Assembly (NCBI RefSeq): GCF_900156125.1
Contig: NZ_FTLX01000007.1
Span: 124,001-188,000, forward strand
Direction of reading: 5' to 3'
DNA length: 64,000 bases
DNA from: Domibacillus enclensis
Lineage (GTDB): Bacteria > Bacillota > Bacilli > Bacillales > Domibacillaceae
The number at the start of each line of letters is the position of its first letter. The stretch's first letter is position 1. The translations under genes were made by a program, and so were the position numbers. Below the pieces are notes generated by a model that saw only the letters and a list, made by a program, of their open reading frames with translations, ran no database searches and had not been told where the DNA came from. Below, one piece after another: positions 33,351-42,313 of the stretch.

Positions 33351-34700
33351 TCAAAGGAAAACGAAGCTGAGAATAAGCACTACGGCAAAGGCAGTCAGCG
33401 AATTTGCGATCTCCAGCACGGTCCACGTTTTCAGTGTGTCTTTTACATCAAGACCAAGATACCGGTTGACGAGCCAGAACCCGGAATCATTGACGTGTGA
33501 CGCCATAATTCCGCCTGCCGAGATGGAGATGACGAGAAGGGCAAGCGCGGGCCCAGACAGTGCCATCGGTTCAATAATCGATGCCATAAAACCGGCAGAC
33601 GTAGCCATAGCGACGGTTGCAGACCCTTGCAGCACTCGAATGGAAGCGGACAACACATAACCGAGAACGAGCGGCGGGACGGCAGACGAGGAAAGCAGCT
33701 CGCCGAGAACAAGGTTCAAGTCGGAATCAACAAGCACTTGCTTAAAAACGCCGCCCGCTCCCGTCACAAGCATAATCATGCCAGTCGGCTGTATAGCTCT
33801 CCCCGCGATCGTCCTCACATCCTGTCTGGAGTAGCCGCGCCGAATGCCAAGAAAGTAAAACACAAGCAGCACCGCCATAATCATCGCCGTAAACGGATGA
33901 CCTGCAAAAGCGAAAAAAGTTCGCAGCACGTTGCCTTCAGCTAAAAAAGCCGCTGTCGTTGTATTCATCAGCATCAATAAAAGCGGAACCGCAATAATGA
34001 AAACAAGCAGACCAAACCCCGGCAGCTCCTCCTCCTCTTCCGATCGGTCCGGAATCGCCATATAGTCCGGAACCGATACATGGATTTTCCCTGCCATATA
34101 TGAGCCGAACAGCGGACCCGACACGATCATAGCCGGAATCCCGGCAGCCAGCCCAAACAAAATGACCCAGCCAAGATCCGCTCCGATCAAATGCGCCACG
34201 GCAATAGGTCCCGGCGTGGGCGGAATCAGGCTGTGGGCGGCAGAAAGTCCGGCAAACAGCGGCAACGCATAAAAAAGCAGTGACCGGCCACTTTTTTTCG
34301 CCAGCCGGTACACAATCGGAATAAGCAAAATAAACCCAACATCAAAAAAGACCGGAATGCCGACAACAAAGCCTGTAAATGCAAGTGCCCAGGACACTCG
34401 TTTTTCACCAAAGGTTCGAATTAGCGTTCGGGACAGCCGTTCTGCCCCGCCCGATGCGTCAAGCATCTGGCCGAACATGGCGCCAAGCCCAACAATGACT
34501 GCCACAAAGCCAAGCGTCTCGCCCATTCCTTTTTGCATCGAAAACAAAATGGAATCAAGCGGCATCCCCGTTGCCACCCCAACAAATAAACTGACAAGGA
34601 ACAAAGCGACAAAAGCATGAAGCTTCAATGTCATAATTAAAAATAAAAGAAGCGTGATCGCCGCAGCTACCGCGGATATTAAATAAAATTCGGACATCAT
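33351..34700 (-). CDS. Gluconate:H+ symporter, GntP family (copy 2)
   Basis: 449 residues, paralogous to the permease at 26038; both contain GIPVFFDVGFI, IPPTPGPIAVA, GADLGWVILFG and the end segment ASHVNDSGFWLVNRYLGLDV. GGAGG stands before the ATG at 34700. It is divergent from an RpiR-type regulator with 148 bp between the starts, and its promoter has the same layout as that of copy 1. It may transport gluconate or another sugar acid such as gntP relatives do. Confidence 0.88.
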   Translation of the reverse strand: MMSEFYLISAVAAAITLLLFLIMTLKLHAFVALFLVSLFVGVATGMPLDSILFSMQKGMGETLGFVAVIVGLGAMFGQMLDASGGAERLSRTLIRTFGEKRVSWALAFTGFVVGIPVFFDVGFILLIPIVYRLAKKSGRSLLFYALPLFAGLSAAHSLIPPTPGPIAVAHLIGADLGWVILFGLAAGIPAMIVSGPLFGSYMAGKIHVSVPDYMAIPDRSEEEEELPGFGLLVFIIAVPLLLMLMNTTTAAFLAEGNVLRTFFAFAGHPFTAMIMAVLLVFYFLGIRRGYSRQDVRTIAGRAIQPTGMIMLVTGAGGVFKQVLVDSDLNLVLGELLSSSAVPPLVLGYVLSASIRVLQGSATVAMATSAGFMASIIEPMALSGPALALLVISISAGGIMASHVNDSGFWLVNRYLGLDVKDTLKTWTVLEIANSLTAFAVVLILSFVFL

Positions 34701-34740
34701 TGCGCCTCCGATTGCTTCAACACCTATAGTCTGTTCTTTC

Positions 34741-34814
34741 ATTATACGGAAAATTATTTCTCCTGCAATCGGTTACAAGAAAAAATTTTCTTTTCTCGTC
34801 GATTTCAGTATAAT
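34741..34814. promoter_or_regulatory. Divergent promoters of gntP copy 2 and the RpiR gene with shared operator
   Basis: Minus strand: TTGCAG (34768-34763) and TATAAT (34746-34741), 16 bp apart, with GAAATAATTTTC in the spacer. TTACAAGAAAAAATTTTC (plus strand, 34773-34790) begins 5 nt upstream of that -35, exactly as at gntP copy 1. Plus strand: TATAAT at 34809-34814 serves the RpiR gene, so the operator would also cover its -35 area. Confidence 0.65.
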
Positions 34815-34848
34815 GGAGAAAAGAGCGATTTTCATGGAGGTGAACCAC

Positions 34849-35682
34849 GTGGAGCCACAGCAGTGCCTGACACGAATCCAATCCTTTTATCCGGAATTTA
34901 ACGATACCGAGAAAAAAATAGCGGATTATATTTTAACAGCACCCGAAAAGATTATGAACCAGACCATTACACAAGTAGCCGAAGATGTTGGTGTCGCATC
35001 ATCAACGATTTTCCGTTTTTGCCAGCGAATGGGCTTTACGGGCTATCAGAAGCTGAAGATCGCCCTTGCGTCTGAAATCGCTTCGCCCCTCCGCGATATG
35101 GTGCAGGAAAAAATTCAGGAGCAGGACAATGAGCGGGCGGTCACGGAAAAGATTTTCAATACGAGCATCCGGACGTTCCAGGACACCATTCAAACGATGG
35201 ATTTTTCACTTATTAAAAAAGCGGTCAATGCCATGATGGCAGCGGAAAAAGTCGAGTTTTATGGAACGGGCAATTCAGGCATTGTCGCCCTTGATGCCCA
35301 CCATAAATTTATTGGATCTGGATTATCTACTAATGCGTATACAGATCCCTATTTGCAGCGCAGAGCAGCCTCACAGCTGTCCGAAGACGATATTGCTTTT
35401 ATTATTATCGGATCGGATGCACCAGACGAAGCACTGGCCGTCTTTGAAGCGGCCAAAGCAGCCGGCGCAAAAACGATTGTCATGACGAACATGATGCGGT
35501 CGCCGATGAATAAAAAAGCCGATATCATGCTGCGCACCATCTCCAGCGGCATCGAGTCACGCACAGACGATATGTATTCTCGCATCGTTCAAATGAGCCT
35601 GATTGACGCCCTGTACACGAATGTGATGAAAGCCCGCAAGCCAGCAGGGACACTTGGTAAATTAAAACGGCTGTTTGATTAA
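34849..35682 (+). CDS. RpiR-family transcriptional regulator
   Basis: 277 residues. An N-terminal HTH_6 domain (TITQVAEDVGVASSTIFRFC, then QRMGFTGYQKLKIALA) precedes a SIS sugar-phosphate isomerase-like domain (GTGNSGIVALDAHHKF; IIIGSDAPDEALAVFEAAKA). It should sense a phosphorylated sugar, most likely 6-phosphogluconate given the neighbours. GTG 34849 is chosen, 8 bp after GGAGG; ATGs further upstream overlap the -10 (34813) or the RBS (34834). Confidence 0.9.
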   Translation: MEPQQCLTRIQSFYPEFNDTEKKIADYILTAPEKIMNQTITQVAEDVGVASSTIFRFCQRMGFTGYQKLKIALASEIASPLRDMVQEKIQEQDNERAVTEKIFNTSIRTFQDTIQTMDFSLIKKAVNAMMAAEKVEFYGTGNSGIVALDAHHKFIGSGLSTNAYTDPYLQRRAASQLSEDDIAFIIIGSDAPDEALAVFEAAKAAGAKTIVMTNMMRSPMNKKADIMLRTISSGIESRTDDMYSRIVQMSLIDALYTNVMKARKPAGTLGKLKRLFD

Positions 35683-35710
35683 TAAGAGTATGCAATGAAG
35701 ATCAACAAAG

Positions 35711-35753
35711 AAAGCCGAATGGATGCGATGTTTCGCATGATCCGCTCGGCTTT
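35711..35753. terminator. Terminator hairpin of the AGCCGAAC family, after the RpiR gene
   Basis: AAAGCCGAATGGATGCGATG with its complement CGCATGATCCGCTCGGCTTT. The sequence up to CCCTTTTGTCCCAA (about 35780) matches the copy at 30806. Confidence 0.85.
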
Positions 35754-35786
35754 CTCTTCTATTTAAACCCTTTTGTCCCAATTCCC

Positions 35787-36059
35787 TTATGACAAAGATT
35801 TCTTATACACAATTTTTTTAATCGTTTCCACAGATAACCTATACGTATCGGCCAATTCATCAATCGGGCATCCATGCTGAAAAGCGGCCTTTATTCGCCG
35901 GTTTCGCTCATCCAGCTCTTGTCGGCCTCCAGATTGTGTTCCCCATTTTTTTCGTTTGTCTTTCGTTTTGGGAATATACAGCATTTCCCCCTGGACATAC
36001 TTTTGAATTTCTTTCAGCAGATCCTCTGGTAAAACAGCTCCTGCTTTTACGTAATTCAT
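35787..36059 (-). CDS. CD3324-family small helix-turn-helix protein
   Basis: 90 residues: MNYVKAGAVLPEDLLKEIQK, then YVQGEMLYIPK, a basic stretch KDKRKKWGTQSGGR, and a C-terminal helix-turn-helix (GCPIDELADTYRLSVETIKK). This arrangement matches the CD3324 family common in Clostridia and Bacilli, of unknown function. The HTH suggests DNA binding. Monocistronic. Confidence 0.75.
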   Translation of the reverse strand: MNYVKAGAVLPEDLLKEIQKYVQGEMLYIPKTKDKRKKWGTQSGGRQELDERNRRIKAAFQHGCPIDELADTYRLSVETIKKIVYKKSLS

Positions 36060-36261
36060 TTCCGGCCACTCCTTATCATTTTTTTCAATGTAAGGGCAAA
36101 GCCGGTTTCGGAATGATTCAGGCGATGAAAAAATTCACCCCATGCAAAGAATCGCCTTTTCCGAACCAGGCTTTGCATGGGCCGCTTGAATCTGCGACGA
36201 ACATTTCACATTCACCATCATCCACCTCCAAACATGTTTCGTTGCCTTCCATTATACAACA

Positions 36262-36298
36262 AAAAAGCAGCTGTCCTGTAAGACAGCCGCTTTTTCAT
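36262..36298. terminator. Bidirectional terminator
   Basis: AAAAAGCAGCTGTC pairs with GACAGCCGCTTTTT, between the CD3324-like gene start region and the end of the thioredoxin-like gene. Confidence 0.8.
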
Positions 36299-36305
36299 TT
36301 AAGCC

Positions 36306-36623
36306 TCAAGCAGACAGGCTATTTAAGAAGGCTTCAATCTCTTCCTGTGTTTTCCGGTCTTTGCTGACAAAGCGGCCGGCTTCTTCCCCTTCATGAAATG
36401 CCACAAAGCTAGGAATACCGAATACACTTAATTCTCCGCATAAATCAATAAACTGATCACGGTCTACATAAATAAACTGATATTCCGGATAATCGGCTTC
36501 AATGCCCGGCAGAATCGGTTCGATGACCCGGCAGTCCGGGCACCAGTCTGCTGAAAACATAAAAACGACCCGCTCTTCTTTTTTCAATTGCTCAAATTGC
36601 TCCATTGACTGTAACTTTTCCAT
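36306..36623 (-). CDS. Thioredoxin-family protein (YtpP-like)
   Basis: 105 residues, thioredoxin fold with active site [10 protein letters not shown] (about 27-36; CPDC in place of CGPC) and the cis-proline loop FGIPSFVAF. Length and motif match the YtpP group of Bacillus. Cytoplasmic. It ends at a bidirectional terminator and has its own RBS. Confidence 0.85.
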   Translation of the reverse strand: MEKLQSMEQFEQLKKEERVVFMFSADWCPDCRVIEPILPGIEADYPEYQFIYVDRDQFIDLCGELSVFGIPSFVAFHEGEEAGRFVSKDRKTQEEIEAFLNSLSA

Positions 36624-36679
36624 TTTATTCCCTCCAGCTGTTTTCTGTACAGCTCATTATACAATTACATCACAGACCC

Positions 36680-37513
36680 TTACAAATCGCGTGCATTAAA
36701 CGTGTCGCCGTTTTTCAAGTTGCCCGCTTGAAAACCACGGTAAAACCAGTTTTTCCGCTGTTCGGACGTTCCGTGCGTAAAGCTGTCAGGAACAGCATAG
36801 CCCTGCGCCCGTTTTTGGATGGTGTCATCTCCTACTGCACTGGCCGCCGTCAGCGCTTCTTCCAGGTCACCTTCTTCCAGCACACCCATTCCCTGTGCAT
36901 GATGTGCCCACACACCGGCATAATAATCTGCTTGCAGCTCCAGCTTAACGGAATACTCATTGTACTCTTCCTCACTGACACGGTTCCGCATCGCATGCAC
37001 CTTTTGAGATGTGCCGAGAAGCGTTTGTACGTGGTGGCCGACTTCATGCGCGACCACATACGCCATCGCAAAGTCGCCCGGCGCCTGGAACTGGTTTTGC
37101 AGCTCCTGATAAAAGCTTAAATCAATATAAAGGCGCTGATCGCCCGGGCAGTAAAACGGTCCAACAGCGGATGTTGCCGTCCCGCAGGCGGAATCGACAC
37201 TTCCTGAAAACAGGACCAGCACCGGCTTCTCGTAGACCATTCCTTCTTCTTCAAACACTTCTGTCCAGACATCCTCTGTATCGGCCAGGACAACCGACAC
37301 AAACTGAGCAAGCTCCCTGTCCTGTTCAGTTTCCTGATAAGGCTCCGTCGTTCCCGTACCAAGCAGCTGGGAAGGGTCGCCGCCCATCAGCGTAAAAATC
37401 AAGACAAAAATAAGACCGATGCCGCCAATGCCGCCGCCCAAAACCGCTTTTCCACCGCCCATGCCTCGGCGGTCTTCCACATTTGAGCTGCCTCTTCTTC
37501 CCTGCCATTTCAT
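36680..37513 (-). CDS. Putative neutral zinc metallopeptidase (YpfJ family)
   Basis: 277 residues. A basic N-terminus is followed by one transmembrane helix (GGIGLIFVLIFTLMGG, about 30-45) and a conserved domain with the zinc-binding motif AYVVAHEVGHHVQTLLG (about 155). Further marks are CPGDQRLYIDLSFYQEL and LELQADYYAGVWAHHA, which supplies the third ligand region. This is the YpfJ/PF04228 type. The domain is probably outside the membrane. Substrate unknown. Confidence 0.88.
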   Translation of the reverse strand: MKWQGRRGSSNVEDRRGMGGGKAVLGGGIGGIGLIFVLIFTLMGGDPSQLLGTGTTEPYQETEQDRELAQFVSVVLADTEDVWTEVFEEEGMVYEKPVLVLFSGSVDSACGTATSAVGPFYCPGDQRLYIDLSFYQELQNQFQAPGDFAMAYVVAHEVGHHVQTLLGTSQKVHAMRNRVSEEEYNEYSVKLELQADYYAGVWAHHAQGMGVLEEGDLEEALTAASAVGDDTIQKRAQGYAVPDSFTHGTSEQRKNWFYRGFQAGNLKNGDTFNARDL

Positions 37514-37727
37514 ATGTGTTCCTCCTCAAGCCAATTCCTTTTTGTAGTAGTGTTATACCCACAGGAGTGAACCGTTAGACGAACAGACAGAAAATTTAAT
37601 GGGTGTAAACTAAAAAAAGCTCCTTGCCGTATGAAGATTCTGTTAAGATCACCCCTTTTCCGTTCTTTTTCTAACGGAAAAACCGTATACTTTAAAAAAA
37701 GACAAAGAAGAAATGAGGGAGTTGGAG

Positions 37728-38309
37728 ATGAAGCGTATAGCGGTTTTTTGCGGCTCAGCAAGCGGGGCTTCAGCAGCATATACAGAAGGCGCTTCTCTGC
37801 TGGGCAAAACACTGGCTGCACAAGGTATTGGGCTTGTGTACGGCGGTTCCAGTGCAGGATTGATGGGTGCTGTCGCTCAAGCCGTTTTACAGGAAGGCGG
37901 TGAAGCGATTGGCGTTATTCCAACGGTTCTTCAGGAAAAGGAGATTGCGCACACCAATCTGACGGAACTGTACATTGTTGATTCTATGCACGAGCGCAAA
38001 GCCAAGATGGCGGAGCTTGCGGATGCTTTTATCGTGATGCCTGGCGGCGCCGGCACGATGGAGGAGTTTTTTGAAGTGTTTACATGGGCTCAAATCGGTC
38101 TTCATCAAAAGCCGATTGGCTTGCTCAATATCGCCCACTATTTTGATCCGCTCGTTTCCTTTTTCGATCATATGACGGATGAGCGCTTTTTGCAGGAGCA
38201 ATACCGGACGATGCTTCTCGTTGAAGAGTCCCCCGAGCAGCTGCTTGCATCGTTTCATTCTCATACACCGCCGGCTGTTAAAACATATGAAAAAGAACCC
38301 ACGATTTAG
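37728..38309 (+). CDS. LOG-family protein (YvdD-like, nucleoside-5'-monophosphate phosphoribohydrolase type)
   Basis: 193 residues, Rossmann-like fold. The diagnostic PGGAGTMEEFFEVFTW motif (about 104-119) and the start RIAVFCGSASGASAAY are intact. The family was called lysine decarboxylase-like but removes the base from nucleoside monophosphates, as in cytokinin activation by LOG. GAGGGAG lies before ATG 37728. An inverted repeat TTTTCCGTT-N8-AACGGAAAA (37656-37681) lies at the promoter. Confidence 0.88.
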   Translation: MKRIAVFCGSASGASAAYTEGASLLGKTLAAQGIGLVYGGSSAGLMGAVAQAVLQEGGEAIGVIPTVLQEKEIAHTNLTELYIVDSMHERKAKMAELADAFIVMPGGAGTMEEFFEVFTWAQIGLHQKPIGLLNIAHYFDPLVSFFDHMTDERFLQEQYRTMLLVEESPEQLLASFHSHTPPAVKTYEKEPTI

Positions 38310-38326
38310 TGTCAGCAACGAGAAAA

Positions 38327-38358
38327 AGCCGAACGCTTCAAGTGCATGCGTTCGGCTT
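38327..38358. terminator. Bidirectional terminator of the AGCCGAAC family
   Basis: AAGCCGAACGC... pairs with ...GCGTTCGGCTT, between the convergent LOG and histidine kinase genes. Confidence 0.85.
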
Positions 38359-38364
38359 TCTTGG

Positions 38365-40143
38365 TTACCGGGAAACCTCGTGAACAGGCAAACAAATCGT
38401 GACGGTTGTTCCTGTTCCTTCCTTGCTTTTGAACAATATTTCGCCGCCATGCTCTTTGATAATGCGGAAGCTGATCATGAGGCCAAGCCCCGTTCCTCTC
38501 GTCTTGCTTGTATAAAAAGGCTCTCCCAGCCGGGAAACACGCTCCTCGGACATGCCGACTCCCTGATCTGAAATGGATACAGCCACTTTTCCATCCGTTA
38601 CGTTTTCTTGAACGAGGATCGTCGCATTTTCGCCCGAAGCTTCTACTGCATTTTTTAAAATGTTAATAAACACCTGCTTCAGCTGATTGGCATTTCCTTC
38701 AAGCTTAATTTCCTCATTAAAAGAGACATGCTCGATTGAAATGCTTTTCATCATAGCCTGCATCGTCAAAAGCCCAATGACATCCTTGACTAAATCTGTC
38801 AGTGCAATCGTGTCCTTTACCGCTATTTCCGGCTTGGCGAGGACAAGCAGCTCACTCGCCACAAAATGAATCCGGTCCAGCTCATCCAGCATAATCGTCG
38901 TATACTTCGGATCAATCTGGTACTCCTGGTCGATCAACTGGACAAAGCCTTTTAAGGAAGTGAGCGGATTTCGAATTTCATGGGCCACTCCGGCTGCCAG
39001 CTGTCCGACGATATTCATTTTTTCCGTCCGGCGAATGTACTCTTCTTTTTGCTCCAGTTCCGTTATATCATTCGCCACACAGAGAAGTTCTTTATGACCC
39101 TCCGCAAAAAAGATCGGCTTTTTCGCCATTTGAACCGTACGCTCTCCGTCTGCGGTCGCAAACGGCCGCTTTTCCTGCATCAGCTGTTCATTTTTCTCAA
39201 GCAGCGACAAGTCTTCCTGAATCATCTGCGGTGCCTGCGCCTGCGTCCAGGAAAAGTCCTTCTCGCTTTTGCCTGTCATCTCCTCAGGCGTTGTTTGATA
39301 AGCAGCTGCCAGCGCGGTATTCACCATTGAAAAACGGCCGTTTTGATCCTTTGCATAAATGTAATTCGGATTCGAATCAATGACCTTTCTTAAAAACAAT
39401 TGCTGAACAAACAATTGGCCATTTCCTTCTTTGATCATGTCGTAATTCATTTTAATATACGCGTAAAAAATGCCCATCACTAAAATGATTAAAGCAAAGA
39501 TTGCTTGAAACAGCGGGCTTTCCGGCGATAGATTCACGATACCAAACACATAGGCACATAACAGGGCCGTAAAAAAGGTCATTAAAAACGTTTTGCGATG
39601 CTTATCAACAACGGAAAAAGTTAAATAGATCGCCAGCATATTGATCGCGAAAATAAGCAGGACATTCAACGAAAAGGTCCAGCCAAGCGCCCCCGCCATC
39701 GGGTAATAAAAGACTTCATTAAACGGCTCAATAGAATGAAGCTCAAATTCCGCTATACCATACGAGGTCCAGTTAATGGCATAGACACCAATGCTCCACA
39801 TTAACAGGGTGAGAAAAGCAGGCTTGTTAATTATTTTTTTCAATCTGCGTTTTTTCTGATCAGAAAGTTTTAATGCTTCAAAAAATAAAAGCTGATAAAT
39901 CATATAAAATAAAAGCGGCGCAAACATGACGGTGCCCGCTCGAAAAAAGCGGAACAGCTGCTCAATAACCGGCTGCTCCAGCCACCCCTCGCCATATAAA
40001 ACCGCAATGCTCATCTGCCACATACTAATCGCTAAATAAAAAACACCAAGCGGATACGTGAATCGCTGATGCGGCATCCGAAATAAAATGAAAACTGCTG
40101 TCAAAGGAATCAGCGAAAAGAACACCATTAAGACAAAAGCCAT
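38365..40143 (-). CDS. Membrane histidine kinase with PAS domain (KinB-like)
   Basis: 592 residues from ATG 40143 (GGTGAGGAT before it). About seven to eight N-terminal transmembrane helices (1-250) are followed by a PAS domain (about 255-370), HisKA with HEIRNPLTSLKGFVQLI, and HATPase_c (N box NILKNAVEAS, SDQGVGMS, GTGLGLMI). The architecture is like Bacillus KinB/KinC-type sporulation kinases. No response regulator is linked. Divergent from an SLH-domain gene. Confidence 0.88.
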   Translation of the reverse strand: MAFVLMVFFSLIPLTAVFILFRMPHQRFTYPLGVFYLAISMWQMSIAVLYGEGWLEQPVIEQLFRFFRAGTVMFAPLLFYMIYQLLFFEALKLSDQKKRRLKKIINKPAFLTLLMWSIGVYAINWTSYGIAEFELHSIEPFNEVFYYPMAGALGWTFSLNVLLIFAINMLAIYLTFSVVDKHRKTFLMTFFTALLCAYVFGIVNLSPESPLFQAIFALIILVMGIFYAYIKMNYDMIKEGNGQLFVQQLFLRKVIDSNPNYIYAKDQNGRFSMVNTALAAAYQTTPEEMTGKSEKDFSWTQAQAPQMIQEDLSLLEKNEQLMQEKRPFATADGERTVQMAKKPIFFAEGHKELLCVANDITELEQKEEYIRRTEKMNIVGQLAAGVAHEIRNPLTSLKGFVQLIDQEYQIDPKYTTIMLDELDRIHFVASELLVLAKPEIAVKDTIALTDLVKDVIGLLTMQAMMKSISIEHVSFNEEIKLEGNANQLKQVFINILKNAVEASGENATILVQENVTDGKVAVSISDQGVGMSEERVSRLGEPFYTSKTRGTGLGLMISFRIIKEHGGEILFKSKEGTGTTVTICLPVHEVSR

Positions 40144-40317
40144 ATCCTCACCTGCACAACTTCTTTTTCTTCTCATCGTACAGGAAAGATGCCCTCGTTT
40201 CGAATGTTTTATCAAAAAAATACAAAAAACTCCCGAGTATCCGTTTTCATTTGGAAGTATAGGGAATATCAAAAGGAAATGATGCCCTATTTGTAAATAT
40301 TAAAGGAGGCGTTTAGT

Positions 40318-41385
40318 TTGAGGAACGTATCTTTGTTTTCAGCTGTTTTTCTCCTGTTTTTCAGCGGATTTTCCCTGACCGCCAGCGCCGATGGCTTTGA
40401 CGACCTGCAGGAATCGGACCGTTTTTATGAGGAAATGATGTTTTTAGAAGAGAACGAGGTGATCTCGGGTTATCCCGATCAAACCTTTCGTCCGGCAGAA
40501 CCTGTCACGAGAGCAGCGGCCGCCATTATGATCGGCAAAGCTCTGCAGCTTGACGGTGAGCAGCGTGATACGTCTTTTTCAGATGTCAGCAGCAGCCAGC
40601 AGGCAAGCGGCTACATCGCTTCAGCTGTCGATGAAGGCATTATAAGCGGGTACCCGAATGGCACTTATAAGCCGTATGAAACGGTCACACGAGGTCAAAT
40701 GGCGATCTTTTTATCGAAGGCCTTTAAACTGACAGACGAAGCAGCGGTTCCGTTTTCCGATATTTCACCGAACATGGCGGCGTATACGTTTATTCAGCGC
40801 ATAACAGCAGAGAATATTGCAGCCGGCTATCCTGACGGAACGTACCGCCCGAATGACGCTGTGACACGCGCTCAATTTTCCGCTTTTTTAGCCCGGGCGC
40901 TGGATGACCGGTTTAAGGTTGAGCAGCCGAGCTATGCGATGGATCAAAGCAAGGTGTACCGCTACAGCGCTGATGAAGTGGGCACGATTTCGTATTCTTT
41001 TTCTGAAACCGAACCGAACGGATGGAACGTATGGAACACGTATGAAGGCGGCGTGAGGGCAGAAGATCCGATGGTCGAGCGTGAAGACAGCGAAGGCTAT
41101 TACTTCAGCTATTTAACAGAGGAAGGACCTGTTTCTATCGTCCAGCTGTTGAAATACCCCGCTGTTGTCGGTCAAAGCTGGTCGATCAACCCGGATGGAA
41201 CTGGAAAATTGACGATCACGTCGACTACTGAAACCGTCACAACACCGGCAGGTACGTTTCATCATGTGGTGGAAGTCACAGGTGAAGGCGGCGTAAAGGT
41301 TTATTATGCACCGAACATAGGGCGCATTCAATCAAGCATTAACGGTGCGGTCATGCTCGAACTGACGGAACTGGATACACCGTGA
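40318..41385 (+). CDS. Secreted protein with three S-layer homology domains
   Basis: 355 residues from a TTG with AAAGGAGG upstream. The signal peptide (VSLFSAVFLLFFSGFSLTAS) is cleaved near SADG. Three SLH repeats follow at about 28-80, 85-140 and 145-200 (GYPDQTFRPAEPVTRAAAAI; GYPNGTYKPYETVTRGQMAI; GYPDGTYRPNDAVTRAQFSA). The C-terminal about 150 residues form a beta-rich domain I do not recognise (TTPAGTFHHVVEVTGEGGV). SLH repeats anchor it to pyruvylated cell-wall polymer. Confidence 0.9.
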   Translation: MRNVSLFSAVFLLFFSGFSLTASADGFDDLQESDRFYEEMMFLEENEVISGYPDQTFRPAEPVTRAAAAIMIGKALQLDGEQRDTSFSDVSSSQQASGYIASAVDEGIISGYPNGTYKPYETVTRGQMAIFLSKAFKLTDEAAVPFSDISPNMAAYTFIQRITAENIAAGYPDGTYRPNDAVTRAQFSAFLARALDDRFKVEQPSYAMDQSKVYRYSADEVGTISYSFSETEPNGWNVWNTYEGGVRAEDPMVEREDSEGYYFSYLTEEGPVSIVQLLKYPAVVGQSWSINPDGTGKLTITSTTETVTTPAGTFHHVVEVTGEGGVKVYYAPNIGRIQSSINGAVMLELTELDTP

Positions 41386-41395
41386 CCTGCCTTTC

Positions 41396-42313
41396 TCATT
41401 CATGAGCCAAATGACCGTCTATAATGGATTGAAGCTCCTTTAAATACAGCTGGGCTACCCGGCTCAGCTGTATTTTTTCATGGGCAATCCAGCCGACGGT
41501 CATCGTTTCTTCTGCCTGCAGCGGCACCGGCACGATATCGGTTCCATTTAAATCCTCGCTTAAAATGCCGGTTGAGATGGTGTAGCCATTTAATCCGATC
41601 AACAAATTAAACAGTGTCGCCCGGTCACTCACCTGAATGCTTTTTTGATGCGGCAGTGTGCTGAAGAGTTCTTCCGCGTAATAAAACGAATTAAATTCTC
41701 CCTGTTCAAAGGAAAGGCGCGGGTATGCTTCCAGCTCTTCAAGCGTCACAGATGATTGCTTTGCGAGCGGGTTTTGTACGCTGACAAATACGTGCGGCTT
41801 CGCTTCAAACAGCGCTTCAAACAAAAGCCCATGATCTTTTAACAGCTGGCTGATGACTTTTTCGTTAAAGGAACTTACATACAAGATGCCAATCTCACTG
41901 CGTAAATTTTTTACATCCTCAATAATTTCATACGTTCGTGTTTCCCGAAGTGTAAACTGGTATTCATCCGCCCCATGCTTTTTAATCGTGTCCACAAAGG
42001 CGTTCACTGCAAACGCATAATGCTGGGTTGAGACCGAAAACAGCTGGCGTGCCGGCTTTGCGTTCAAGTAGCGCCCCTCGAGCAGCTCTGCCTGCTCGAC
42101 CACCTGTCGGGCGTACCCTAAAAACTCAGCGCCGTCCGTTGATAACGTAATGCCTCTGGACGTGCGGACGAAAATGGCAATGCCAAGCTCGGCCTCCAGT
42201 TCTTTCACTGCTTTGGACAAACTCGGCTGCGACAAAAACAGCCGCTTAGCCGCTTCATTAATCGATCCGCAATGCACAATTTCAATGACATACTTTAACT
42301 GCTGCAATGTCAT
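41396..42313 (-). CDS. LysR-family transcriptional regulator
   Basis: 305 residues. N-terminal winged helix-turn-helix (LQQLKYVIEIVHCGSINEAA, then KRLFLSQPSLSKAVKELEAE) and a two-lobed effector domain. It overlaps the pentapeptide-repeat gene upstream by four bases (ATGA), so these two and the TetR gene probably share a transcript. Target and ligand unknown. The gene is convergent with the SLH gene with only 10 bp between stops. Confidence 0.9.
   Translation of the reverse strand: MTLQQLKYVIEIVHCGSINEAAKRLFLSQPSLSKAVKELEAELGIAIFVRTSRGITLSTDGAEFLGYARQVVEQAELLEGRYLNAKPARQLFSVSTQHYAFAVNAFVDTIKKHGADEYQFTLRETRTYEIIEDVKNLRSEIGILYVSSFNEKVISQLLKDHGLLFEALFEAKPHVFVSVQNPLAKQSSVTLEELEAYPRLSFEQGEFNSFYYAEELFSTLPHQKSIQVSDRATLFNLLIGLNGYTISTGILSEDLNGTDIVPVPLQAEETMTVGWIAHEKIQLSRVAQLYLKELQSIIDGHLAHE

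Noticed and set aside
36605-37120. Plus-strand reading frame of about 170 codons opposite the zinc metallopeptidase
   Set aside because: It lacks an RBS and recognisable sequence; the minus-strand frame has the HEVGHH motif.
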